NCBI GenBank assembly: GCA_003241485.1
Contig: QFQD01000003.1
Coordinates: 1-64,000, forward strand
Direction: 5' to 3'
DNA: 64,000 nt
DNA from: Ancylobacter novellus
GTDB taxonomy: Bacteria > Pseudomonadota > Alphaproteobacteria > Rhizobiales > Xanthobacteraceae
Part shown: positions 35,528 to 43,042 of the stretch, piece by piece
How the letters are laid out: each line of letters begins with the position of its first letter
How positions within the stretch are numbered: position 1 is the stretch's first letter
The notes under the pieces: generated by a model
What the model saw: only the letters and a program-made list of their open reading frames with translations
Database searches by the model: none
What the model was told of the DNA's origin: nothing
Program-made: the position numbers and the translations under genes

Positions 35528-35881
35528 CTAGGTTCGCGGAGGTCGGGCCGGAGGCTCTATCGAGCGCGCATTGCCCATGGCATCACTGCCAGGGCGAATG
35601 GCATCGCCTTCCGCCCGTAGCACGAAGGCCACGCTTGAGAACGTCGGTCCGACCGAGAAGCACTTGGCCATGCATGTCGCCATCAATGGGCAGATCTTCT
35701 GACAATCCGGAACGGCCGGCTTATCCGGGCAGCACGGCATGTCGTCCGGCATAGCCGCCGTGGCCATATCGGAGACGGCCGCCATCGCGGCCGCGCTCAC
35801 CGGTGTGGTTAACGGACCGGCAACCAGCCCCACGATCGCGAGGATCGGGAGCAACCTCCAGAGCCAGATGCTAAGCTTCAT
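35528..35881 (-). CDS. CutF-like small secreted Cys/Pro-tail protein upstream of fixH-cusBA
   Basis: 117 residues from ATG 35881. The signal peptide is LSIWLWRLLPILAIVGLVAG. Mature Cys cluster: MPCCPDKPAVPDCQKICPLM followed by ATCMAKC, holding two CxxxC units. The C-terminus is SIEPPARPPRT. It lies directly upstream of the FixH-CusBA operon and is followed by a 7-bp stem-loop. The same features recur in four other small genes of this island. A copper-sensing stalling role is inferred by analogy with CutF. The start lacks a strong SD. Confidence 0.65.
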   Translation of the reverse strand: MKLSIWLWRLLPILAIVGLVAGPLTTPVSAAAMAAVSDMATAAMPDDMPCCPDKPAVPDCQKICPLMATCMAKCFSVGPTFSSVAFVLRAEGDAIRPGSDAMGNARSIEPPARPPRT

Positions 35882-36183
35882 GGTGCTAAGGATGCCACAG
35901 CCCGGACATGCTGGAAAGCCGCCGGGGACACGCGCGGACTTTCGCTGGTTGGCATTTCGCCTGCCGTTTGGTTCGACTCTCGACATCGCAGATGAGCGAT
36001 GTCGATGATTGAGCTGATGCGAGCCGTCTCTCACTACCTTCAGACTGCGGCAAAGTGACTCATATGTCTTGGTGCTGCGTTCCTAGGCCTTTCGTTCCGG
36101 CCCGATAGCGGCCGCACCGATTTATCAAACGCCATGGTGGTGCACGGACGAGAGGCGAGCCGCGTAGATTCGCGTGTGATTTG
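35882..36183. other. 302-bp intergenic region, promoter side of the CutF-like/fixH-cusBA unit
   Basis: No gene is seen. It should hold the minus-strand promoter for the unit starting at 35881 and the 3' end of the L,D-transpeptidase transcript. I could not identify a convincing operator. Confidence 0.5.
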
Positions 36184-37272
36184 CTAGTGGCGCGTGATCG
36201 AGCCTGTTGCCTCAGCTAAATCCGCTTGGCCCGGCATATAAGGATCTGCGAGTGCCGCATCAGGACGGCTCACTTCCGCATTTCGCGACGTCATCTTCGA
36301 GAAACGATCTGGACCAATGTCTTTCAGCATTTTGCGAAAGCTCGTGTGCATCCCGCCGTCAGCGTAGCTCATCGGCACCGGGGGACTTGCTGCGGCTATC
36401 TGTGCCACTCGCTCGTCATCGCGCGTCCGCTTTTCGGCAACGAGCGAGTTCAGCGATGGCTCGACCTCATACGCCGGACATGGTGCCAACGGATCGAATG
36501 CCGACGAAGGATCCTTAGTCCTGGCGCCAAACACGTAGCGACGCCCACATGCAGCAATCGTAGGGGGCTGCCTGGTCACATCGAACTGATCGGCCCCCTC
36601 TTTCAAATTGAGCCAAAATTGAAAGTTGGGGTCATTGCGAAACAAAGCAAGGTTTTGTGGTGTCATCCGAAACGGAAGAGCTTGGACCTGGAAACTCGTC
36701 TGTCCGGCACTAAACGCTTCCCGAGCAAGGGCATAGATCTCTCCAACGCCGTTGTCGGTGAGCGCGAAGCAACCGGACGAGGTGCAAGCCCCATGTACCA
36801 TAAGAGCAGATCCCTGGTAGCCCAGAGCTTTCTCGAGCTCGTTGGGGTACCCAAGATTGAAAGACAAATAGTATTGTGATTGCGGGTTCATTTGGGCCGG
36901 AGTGACCGTGTAGAAACCCTCTGGCGCCTGTCGGTCTCCTTCTCGTTTCTTGGGGCCAAGCCTTCCTGACCAGCGGCACATCGGATAAGTCTTCAAAAGG
37001 GCGTACTGGCCGCTGCGATCGCGTTTCCAAATCTCGAGTTCGCTCTCGCGCTTGTAGATTCTAATCAGGATCGGATCCGACGGCGTCATGCCTTTCTCAT
37101 TCATCTGGGCGACCAGCTTCGCCGTCAGCGGCTGGAGATGTCGGTCATCAATATCAACGCTAGAACATGCGGCCAGCGCGAATGAAAACACGGCCAATAT
37201 CAGGATCGAACTAAGTTGTGACCTAGATTGCTTTCGGATGGGAAAGATTTTTGCGAAAGATTTATCTGTCAT
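36184..37272 (-). CDS. L,D-transpeptidase (YkuD/YafK-type) lipoprotein
   Basis: 362 residues from ATG 37272. A lipoprotein signal ends LAACSS (lipobox). The YkuD domain lies in the middle, with the catalytic segment MVHGACTSSGCFALTD (His and Cys). Nearby parts (FYTVTPAQMNPQSQYYLSFN, GYPNELEKALGYQGS) match YafK/DpaA-type enzymes, which act on peptidoglycan L,D-links or lipoprotein-peptidoglycan bonds. The C-terminal 120 residues are low-complexity. Copper is known to inhibit L,D-transpeptidases, so an extra copy in a copper island may compensate; that is inference. Upstream in frame lies a multicopper oxidase tail that is not part of this protein. Confidence 0.85.
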   Translation of the reverse strand: MTDKSFAKIFPIRKQSRSQLSSILILAVFSFALAACSSVDIDDRHLQPLTAKLVAQMNEKGMTPSDPILIRIYKRESELEIWKRDRSGQYALLKTYPMCRWSGRLGPKKREGDRQAPEGFYTVTPAQMNPQSQYYLSFNLGYPNELEKALGYQGSALMVHGACTSSGCFALTDNGVGEIYALAREAFSAGQTSFQVQALPFRMTPQNLALFRNDPNFQFWLNLKEGADQFDVTRQPPTIAACGRRYVFGARTKDPSSAFDPLAPCPAYEVEPSLNSLVAEKRTRDDERVAQIAAASPPVPMSYADGGMHTSFRKMLKDIGPDRFSKMTSRNAEVSRPDAALADPYMPGQADLAEATGSITRH

Positions 37273-37570
37273 GTTTGTGCGATCTGTTGATGAAATTAGC
37301 AAGGACTGCAGTTGTTGAACGCGGGCCGATTGATCGCCGGTCCTTCTTTCGGATGTCCCAGCAATTTCAAAGGCCAACTTTGGACATTCCAGCGGTCGCC
37401 GCGTGTCTGCCGGTTCGGCCGCCACGTATCGACCCATCATGCCGAGTTGCTCGTGTTCGCGGATGTGGCAGTGGTACATGCGCGGCCAAGCCTGTCTTGG
37501 CTCAACGTCACGCGTGCAGTTTCCCCGCGCGCCACGTTTAGCCACTCATTGGCTCTGCTCGCGCGCGAGT
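37273..37570 (-). pseudogene. Multicopper oxidase C-terminal remnant
   Basis: The minus-strand sequence encodes NEWLNVARGET and VTLSQDRPG in one frame and MYHCHIREHEQLGMMGRYVA in another. The last is the type 1 copper site and tail of a multicopper oxidase (HCHxxxHxxxGMM). Everything 5' of it is missing and at least one frameshift is present. It lies between a CutF-like gene and the L,D-transpeptidase, so an oxidase was probably once downstream of that CutF-like gene. Confidence 0.75.
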
Positions 37571-37579
37571 GGACACGCT

Positions 37580-37617
37580 CCATCGCCTAGCTCAGTCGCT
37601 CAATGCGACGGCGATGG
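37580..37617. promoter_or_regulatory. Strong stem-loop just downstream of a CutF-like gene
   Basis: CCATCGCC (37580-37587) pairs with GGCGATGG (37610-37617). Inside it GTCGC (37595-37599) pairs with GCGAC (37605-37609), giving 13 bp with one 7-nt side bulge. It begins 11 nt after the stop of the 37629-37988 gene in its direction of transcription and precedes the decayed oxidase. No T-run follows. Confidence 0.6.
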
Positions 37618-37628
37618 CGTCAGCCGAT

Positions 37629-37988
37629 TTAGATGAGCCTGGGAGGGTAAGGGTCGGGTGGCATGGCCATGCCGTGGAGCAGCGGGCTATGCCCTGCAAA
37701 GGAGACCGTCCGCTGGAGGTCCAGCGCCAGCGCCTCCTGAGGCAGCACCGCCAGGACAGGAGTGGCGCAAAGCGCTGCGCAAGCCGCTCCGTTCACGCCA
37801 TGATCACCGCCATTGGGACAGCCCTGACAGCCATCATACGCGGAAACACCCACGTCAGCCGTCACCACCTTCTTGGCGGTCACGTCGCTCGCGTGAGCCA
37901 TAGACAGGTTCATCCCCGCGGTTATGAGAACCGCGAGAAGCAGAACGAGAACCCGTCGGAGCGACCAACACCTCATAACAGGCAGCAT
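37629..37988 (-). CDS. CutF-like small secreted Cys/Pro-tail protein upstream of a decayed oxidase
   Basis: 119 residues from ATG 37988 (a second ATG at 37976 would start MRCWSLRRV). Signal peptide: LRRVLVLLLAVLITAGMNLS, cleaved near MAHA. Mature Cys: YDGCQGCPNGGDH and ACAALCATP, which includes CxxxC. The Pro-rich tail is GMAMPPDPYPPRLI. It is followed by a stem-loop and then a truncated multicopper oxidase. This is the same order (small protein, stem-loop, oxidase) as at 30246-28265. Function by analogy with CutF only. Confidence 0.65.
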   Translation of the reverse strand: MLPVMRCWSLRRVLVLLLAVLITAGMNLSMAHASDVTAKKVVTADVGVSAYDGCQGCPNGGDHGVNGAACAALCATPVLAVLPQEALALDLQRTVSFAGHSPLLHGMAMPPDPYPPRLI

Positions 37989-38101
37989 TGCGCCGAACTG
38001 TGCCTAAAACAAGCCGAAGCCGTGGTCTCCGCTCCGAACGTCGCGCAGGGCAAGGCGCGCTCGGCCTATCATCCGAAGAATAAATGGCGGCTATGTTAAT
38101 G

Positions 38102-38464
38102 TCAGCCGATCACCGCAGCGTCGTCTGCACAAGAGAGAGCCGTGTCCTCCAGATAGAAGGAGCCCGACCTCTTCGTAACCGCAAACGACCTCTCAAGACC
38201 GCTGTGCAGCGTGACGGTGATGAAACCGGAGCCTATCCGGTAGTGACCATCGCTCTTCCAGAGGCCATCATAGGTATATTGACCCTTAGCGCCGAAGGAG
38301 AACTTAGCCCCAGCTTTTGTCGTGCAGGTCTTGCCCTGCACGGTTCGCGTGATTTCGGCGATGCCGACCGCGCTCGCTGGTGAGCGTGCAGCAGCTTGGC
38401 TGGCCGGGATAATGAAAGCAAGCGTGGCGATACCCGCGAAGACGCCAAAGCGAGCGTGTCTCAT
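38102..38464 (-). CDS. Small exported protein of unknown function
   Basis: 120 residues from ATG 38464, preceded by GGAGGA at good spacing. Signal peptide: RHARFGVFAGIATLAFIIPA ending near SQAAA. The mature domain contains GKTCTTKAGAKFSFGAKGQY, GLWKSDGHYRIGSGFITVTL and a second Cys in ALSCADD. This looks like a small beta-rich periplasmic domain. I do not recognise the family. A long palindrome (38475-38495) lies directly before its ribosome-binding site and may control it. Confidence 0.65.
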   Translation of the reverse strand: MRHARFGVFAGIATLAFIIPASQAAARSPASAVGIAEITRTVQGKTCTTKAGAKFSFGAKGQYTYDGLWKSDGHYRIGSGFITVTLHSGLERSFAVTKRSGSFYLEDTALSCADDAAVIG

Positions 38465-38474
38465 CGTTTCCTCC

Positions 38475-38495
38475 ATGGTGGGTATTGCCCACCAT
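38475..38495. promoter_or_regulatory. 21-bp perfect palindrome upstream of the 38464 gene
   Basis: ATGGTGGG-TATTG-CCCACCAT, 8-bp arms around 5 nt, sits between the presumed promoter and the GGAGGA ribosome-binding site. G-tract inverted repeats are known operators of CsoR/RcnR-type metal repressors, but no such gene is in the window. It could also act as an RNA hairpin. Confidence 0.45.
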
Positions 38496-38944
38496 TCTCT
38501 GTTTCAAGGCATATTATCTAATTTCTTCTTCTCCAGCTCTCCAACATACCCACCCTTGCCGCGATGCAAGACTGCAAAGCAAATAAAGGACAGCCCGATT
38601 GTCTCTCTCCGTCTACGAATTCAGTAGTGCCTAGGTTACCACAAAGACGCGGGGGGGGGCGGTCTCAATTCGCAATGGACACGGGGCACTGTCGAGCACC
38701 TCGTCAAGCCATGCCGTGTTGCGACTCGACCAGTGCGTTGATATTCGACCCTGTCGGCCATCGTTCGAGTGTGCCGAGATACGAGAGCAACGGGATCGTG
38801 ATATGGCCGCATTGCCCGGGCATCAAAGATGCGGCGATTAAGGCAGGTTGACACCTCCATCACGTCGCAATTCGGACGATACTGTCCCTTTGCGATTCGG
38901 TCGAAGTCCGCAGGGCCAAGGTACGTTCGGGTAGGCATAAACCA
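38496..38944. other. 449-bp region without a supported gene
   Basis: Divergent intergenic region. It includes a run of nine G (38651-38659). No open frame with a credible start and domain was found. It should contain promoters for 38464 (minus) and 38945 (plus). Confidence 0.5.
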
Positions 38945-39304
38945 ATGATGGCTCGCACGATCCGCGCCTTGTTTGTTATCGTGCTGGTGATCACGGGCGT
39001 GGCACCACATGACCGCAACGCGTTCGAAACTGCGGCGCCAGGAGTTGGACAGACCGCGTCTCTTGCTTCCGATCTCGGGGTGACTGTCTGTGTCGATGGT
39101 TCCACCCGCGACTGCGGTTCATCGACCGATCATGAACGAGTGCCATCCGATTGCTCTCTTGCGACTTGCTTCCTGATCCTGCCCCGCCTCTCGGCCAGCA
39201 GCGCCACGATCGATAGCAGCGTGCGACTTATGCCTCGCCTCCGGGATGCTGTCGCTGACGGACGTATTCGCGAACGTCTGGAGCGACCGCCCCGTACTGC
39301 CTGA
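38945..39304 (+). CDS. CutF-like small secreted Cys/Pro-tail protein, divergent member
   Basis: 119 residues (alternative start one codon later). Signal peptide: MMARTIRALFVIVLVITGVA. Mature Cys: VCVDGSTRDCGSS and DCSLATCFLI (C-x4-C rather than CxxxC). The tail is ERLERPPRTA, the same ending seen in its relatives in this island. The next gene downstream is the Crp/Fnr regulator (180 bp away), not an obvious copper effector. The family link is weaker than for the other four. Confidence 0.55.
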   Translation: MMARTIRALFVIVLVITGVAPHDRNAFETAAPGVGQTASLASDLGVTVCVDGSTRDCGSSTDHERVPSDCSLATCFLILPRLSASSATIDSSVRLMPRLRDAVADGRIRERLERPPRTA

Positions 39305-39484
39305 TCGCAGAGGGATGGCGGCCCCACCCGGTGTGAGGATTTTGGCTGTCATCCACTTCTTTGACGGCCTGTCTGCGTCGGCTGCGCCGTCCCAATCCGC
39401 TTACAAATCGGCAAACTTTGGCTGCTGCGCACGCCAGGTCGGCACGACCGGCTGTGGCGCGAGCACCGGCGACATGGCGTTCAC

Positions 39485-40171
39485 ATGGACTATCATTCTC
39501 CGATTTCCCTTCGCACCAACGGACGCGAGCAAAGCTCGCTGCTCGATCTCCTTGAGAGTCGCGCCACGGACCTTCCGGCAAGGCGTCTAAGAATACCGAA
39601 AGCTAAAGACCTAGAGGTTTCCGCCGCCGCGATGCCGCCTGTCCTGATCCTCATCACAGGTCGCTTGACGGTTTATGCGTCGACAAAGAGGGGGGTCGAC
39701 GTGTTCATGACCGATCTTGAGCCTGGCGAGATTGTCGGCGAGTCCGCTGCATTCGGGCACGACGAGTCACCGCTGCTCCTCCGAGCGTCCGAGGATTCGC
39801 AGACCTGGGCGATTGATCAACGACTTTTTCTAAACGCCCTGACGATCCACACGGATTTCTCAATGGCAGTGATGCATTCGATGTGTCGGCGCCTGTGCCG
39901 CCTACATCAGCGGCTGGTCGACCAGGTGAGTCTGCCGATGCGGGATCGCTTGAAGACTGAGTTGCTGCGCATGGCCATGACCGAGCCAGACGGCACGTTG
40001 GTCATCAACTGGATGCCGACTCACGAGGAATTGGCGCTCCGAATCGCCACGCAGCGTGAGGCAGTGACGAAGGAACTGGCGAAACTCGCGCGGACCGGGA
40101 TTTTGGTGCGCAATGGGCGAAGCATCCGCATCCCGAGCTTGCCGCGCTTTGTCGCCCATATGGTAGATTGA
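39485..40171 (+). CDS. Crp/Fnr-family transcriptional regulator
   Basis: 228 residues. The cyclic-nucleotide-binding-like beta-roll spans about residues 20-130 (VLILITGRLTVYA, LEPGEIVGESAAFG). The long dimer helix and a winged helix-turn-helix follow (MPTHEELALRIATQREAVTKELAKLARTG). There is no Fnr-type N-terminal Cys set, so oxygen sensing by an Fe-S cluster is unlikely. Position suggests it regulates part of the island; the phosphoketolase, CBS and glycogen phosphorylase genes to the right are the kind of genes often found in Crp/Fnr regulons. I did not find a clear TTGAT-N4-ATCAA box. Confidence 0.88.
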   Translation: MDYHSPISLRTNGREQSSLLDLLESRATDLPARRLRIPKAKDLEVSAAAMPPVLILITGRLTVYASTKRGVDVFMTDLEPGEIVGESAAFGHDESPLLLRASEDSQTWAIDQRLFLNALTIHTDFSMAVMHSMCRRLCRLHQRLVDQVSLPMRDRLKTELLRMAMTEPDGTLVINWMPTHEELALRIATQREAVTKELAKLARTGILVRNGRSIRIPSLPRFVAHMVD

Positions 40172-40728
40172 ACCGGAACCGCGCCCATCAAACCGGCGCG
40201 GTCTCAATCCATGATGACATATGGATGTCGTCGATCCGATCGAAATTACGGCTTCGAAGAATCGGAGCCGATTTGCGATCCTGAAGGATAGGAGTTATTG
40301 TTGGCCGTATCGGCCCCGTCGGAAAGGGGCCCGGTTCATATCACGAAATTCGTGCTGGGCTCGCAATTGGGCGCTCAGACTAGGTGAGCAATATTCTGCC
40401 AGAATCGGGTCGGACATCGTGTCCGAATAACGCCATAGCCGTAGTTATAGTCTTTGAGTACATGACTCTTATTCGTATGTGCTTCAATCGTGCCGATCTA
40501 ACATTCAGAAAAAAGCGAAAGCGCGAGGTGGAAAAGTCCACCTCGGAAATGACTAGCTTGTGACCATGTGTGAATGAACGGGCGCGATGTGCGGCTCACG
40601 GACCGCCATGATACGCGTGCCGAATCCCCCATCACGCCGTTGCATTCTAGCGGCACATTCGCGTGGTCGTTCTTTATGCCGTCCACGTGCCTTGACATCC
40701 CCGCCGAGTCACCTATCCCTGGATCACC
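40172..40728. other. 557-bp region without a supported gene, containing two hairpins
   Basis: Two clear inverted repeats: TCGGACA-TCG-TGTCCGA (40410-40426) and CGAGGTGGA-AAAG-TCCACCTCG (40524-40545). On the minus strand the second is followed by a mini-hairpin and a T6 run, so it could stop antisense transcription. Short open frames here lack domains. It also holds the promoter for the 40729 operon. Confidence 0.5.
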
Positions 40729-41160
40729 ATGCTTCGACGGTTGCGCCATATCATTATACTACTGACTGCGCTCGCCTTTTCGGTGTCGAGCGTAGGCTGG
40801 AGTGTGGCCAGCGTCGTAATCGGTGGGATGTCAGGAAATGGGCATCATTCCACAGTCGGATTAGCGGCAACGGAGCCGGGCGATCAGACAGCCGTGGGCA
40901 CCGCGCATCAGCATTCATCGAGCGCACATCACGCAGCATGCGATGCCTCCAGCGGGATTGAGTGCAAATCCGAGCCGCAGGAGAGCGGAGCAACGAACTC
41001 CTGCTGCGCAGCAGCCTGCCATACCGCAATGCTGGCTAGCCATTACGTTGCGACTGTCATCGCCTTAGCGCGTGCCATCGAGCACCCGCCTCTGGAAGTC
41101 GGCGTAAAGGAAGCTTCAGTCGTGCGCTTTAAGCGCCCGCCGAGATCTGCCGACGCCTAG
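40729..41160 (+). CDS. CutF-like secreted Cys/His/Pro-tail protein upstream of the TolC-oxidase operon
   Basis: 143 residues. Signal peptide: LRHIIILLTALAFSVSSVGW. A His-rich stretch follows (GTAHQHSSSAHHAAC), then IECKSE, and a Cys cluster NSCCAAACHTAM that includes CxxxC. The C-terminus is VRFKRPPRSADA. It is first in line before the lipoprotein-TolC-oxidase-cupredoxin genes and is followed by two small stem-loops. This fits the small-protein-before-copper-operon pattern of this island. The His-rich part could bind copper directly. Confidence 0.65.
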   Translation: MLRRLRHIIILLTALAFSVSSVGWSVASVVIGGMSGNGHHSTVGLAATEPGDQTAVGTAHQHSSSAHHAACDASSGIECKSEPQESGATNSCCAAACHTAMLASHYVATVIALARAIEHPPLEVGVKEASVVRFKRPPRSADA

Positions 41161-41196
41161 TCGTCGGCTAACTCCCTTCGCGATCTCCGGCCGCCA

Positions 41197-41266
41197 ACGG
41201 ATTAAATCCGTCGCCGTTCCGCACCCGGGAATCTGCTGACACCTTCGCCGCTGCGCTCCCCGCAGC
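41197..41266. promoter_or_regulatory. Two small stem-loops between the CutF-like gene and the lipoprotein-TolC genes
   Basis: ACGGAT-TAA-ATCCGT (41197-41211) and GCTGCG-CTCCC-CGCAGC (41250-41266) lie in the 178-bp gap. Neither is followed by a T-run. They may be attenuation or translation-control structures. Confidence 0.4.
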
Positions 41267-41338
41267 CGCTTAAGGTCGCCGATTTGACGCCGCGCGGCTC
41301 CGCCGCTCCGGCTGGCTTGGTCAATTCCGAGGATTTTC

Positions 41339-41557
41339 ATGAAGCCTGTTTTGCTGATGGCCGCCGCCGTCATCCTGTCCGCGTGTTCCGGACCGCCCGC
41401 CATCGAGTCGGCCGCCAATCCGTCCGACGCGGGCTCGCCGGTACCCACCCTTCGCTATGTCCCCGTTACCGCAGGGACTGTCGATTACCGACCTGTCGAC
41501 CCGAAGCCCTGGACCGAGCGCAACGAGCGTGTCGCTCCCAAAACGGGAGGCGAGTGA
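41339..41557 (+). CDS. Small lipoprotein
   Basis: 72 residues: signal MKPVLLMAAAVILSACSG with a lipobox (LSAC), then a short Pro-rich tail (TLRYVPVTAGTVDYRPVDPK). The gene is immediately upstream of the TolC gene with an overlapping TGATG stop-start. Such small lipoproteins are frequent partners of copper-island TolC genes; function unknown. Confidence 0.75.
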   Translation: MKPVLLMAAAVILSACSGPPAIESAANPSDAGSPVPTLRYVPVTAGTVDYRPVDPKPWTERNERVAPKTGGE

Positions 41558-43023
41558 TGGCGCTTCAGATCGATACCATGCGGAAGGAATTTCCCGCATG
41601 GCCCTGGAAGCGGTTCGTCGTGATTGGTGCCATCGCTGCGGCGCTGGGTGGCTGCGCGACGTTCACGCCAGATGGCGGCATGGGCCCAGTCTCAAGCCAG
41701 GTCGGTACTGCGATCGGCATGCAGACGGTAAAGATCGCCTCTCCGGCCGATTCCGCGGTAGTTGAAGGCCGCGTTAAGGCACTCTTGACCCGCCCCTTGA
41801 CTGCCGACGGGGCCGTACAGCTTGCGCTCGTCAATAACCGAGGTCTTCAGGCGGAATACAACGCCCTCGGGATTTCCGAGGCAGCCTTCGTCGAGGCCAG
41901 CTTGCCGCCAAACCCAGTCATCGGCGTCGAGCGCCTGGCGACTGGCGGCGAACTAGAGATCGAGCGACGCGTCATTGCCAATATCCTGGCGCTCCTCACG
42001 CTTCCGGCACGCAGCGAGATCGCGAAGACACAGTTCGAAGTCGCCCGCCAGAAGGCGATCGAAGCCACATTCCGCACCGCTGCGGACACGCGGCGCGCCT
42101 ATTATCGCGCAGTCGCAGCGCGGCAGACCGTTTCATTCCTCGAGCAGGCGAGGATTTCGGCGGATGCCGCTGCCGACCTCACGCGCAAGCTTGGCGAGAC
42201 CGGCGCAGCCAAGAAGCTCGATCAGGCGCGAGCCGGAGCCTTCTACGCCGAAGTATCCAATGAGCTCGCCCAAGCGCGTATGAATGCGGGCACCGACCGC
42301 GAAGCGCTGACCCGGATGCTCGGCCTGTGGGGTGCCGATATCGAGTACAAGTTGCCCGGACAACTCCCGAGCATGCCTCGCATCCAGACGGCGCAACAGG
42401 TTGAGGTCGATGCCGTTCGAAAGCGGGTGGATCTGATCGCGGCGCGGCTGGAGCTCGATGCGATGGCGAAGACCCTCGGTCTCACCGAGGCGACCCGTTT
42501 TGTGTCGATGCTCGATGGTGGCTGGCGTGGCAACTATCAACGGGTGAGCGAAGACGGAGTGCGTGAAAGCGCCTCGCCAAGCGGCTTCGAGCTCGAAATC
42601 CAGATCCCGATCTTTGACGGCGGCGAAGTCAATGTTCGCCGTTCGCGCGAGACCTACATGGAGGCCGTCAATCGGCTTTTGGAGAAGGCGATCAATGTTC
42701 GCTCCGAAGCCCGAGCGGCGTATCTGACCTATCGCGGCAGCTATGACATAGCTCGCCAGTATCAGAACAGCATCCTGCCGCTGCGACGGACGATCAATGA
42801 GCAGGCGCTGCTCGAATACAACGGCATGTTGATTGATGTCTTCGAACTTCTGACGACGGCGCAAGAGAGCATCAACAGCAATGTCGCGGCGATTGCCGCC
42901 AAGCGCGACTTTTTCATCGCAACCGTCGACTTCCAGACCGCGATCATCGGTGGAGGCGGCTCGTCCGGCTCCGCCGGCGAAGGCCCTGTTGTCGCTTCGG
43001 CCGCCGAAGGCGGCGGGCACTGA
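41557..43023 (+). CDS. TolC-family outer-membrane efflux channel (CusC-like)
   Basis: 488 residues from ATG 41557, preceded by GGGAGGCGAG. A lipoprotein-type signal ends GGCATF. Two outer-membrane efflux repeats follow with long helices: ALVNNRGLQAEYNALGISEA, TAADTRRAYYRAVAARQTVS, INVRSEARAAYLTYRGSYDI and LLEYNGMLIDVFELLTTAQ. It is the likely outer-membrane partner of CusBA encoded 6 kb away on the other strand. It is co-transcribed with the oxidase 20 bp downstream. Confidence 0.9.
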   Translation: MALQIDTMRKEFPAWPWKRFVVIGAIAAALGGCATFTPDGGMGPVSSQVGTAIGMQTVKIASPADSAVVEGRVKALLTRPLTADGAVQLALVNNRGLQAEYNALGISEAAFVEASLPPNPVIGVERLATGGELEIERRVIANILALLTLPARSEIAKTQFEVARQKAIEATFRTAADTRRAYYRAVAARQTVSFLEQARISADAAADLTRKLGETGAAKKLDQARAGAFYAEVSNELAQARMNAGTDREALTRMLGLWGADIEYKLPGQLPSMPRIQTAQQVEVDAVRKRVDLIAARLELDAMAKTLGLTEATRFVSMLDGGWRGNYQRVSEDGVRESASPSGFELEIQIPIFDGGEVNVRRSRETYMEAVNRLLEKAINVRSEARAAYLTYRGSYDIARQYQNSILPLRRTINEQALLEYNGMLIDVFELLTTAQESINSNVAAIAAKRDFFIATVDFQTAIIGGGGSSGSAGEGPVVASAAEGGGH

Positions 43024-43042
43024 TCCGAGAAAGGTGAACATC

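Noticed and set aside
37273..37545. Fusion of an oxidase tail with the L,D-transpeptidase
   Set aside because: The in-frame tail is a degraded remnant; the lipoprotein signal shows that the transpeptidase starts at 37272.
38651..38659. Run of nine G as a possible phase-variation tract
   Set aside because: It lies in an intergenic region and not in a promoter spacer or gene start that I can identify.
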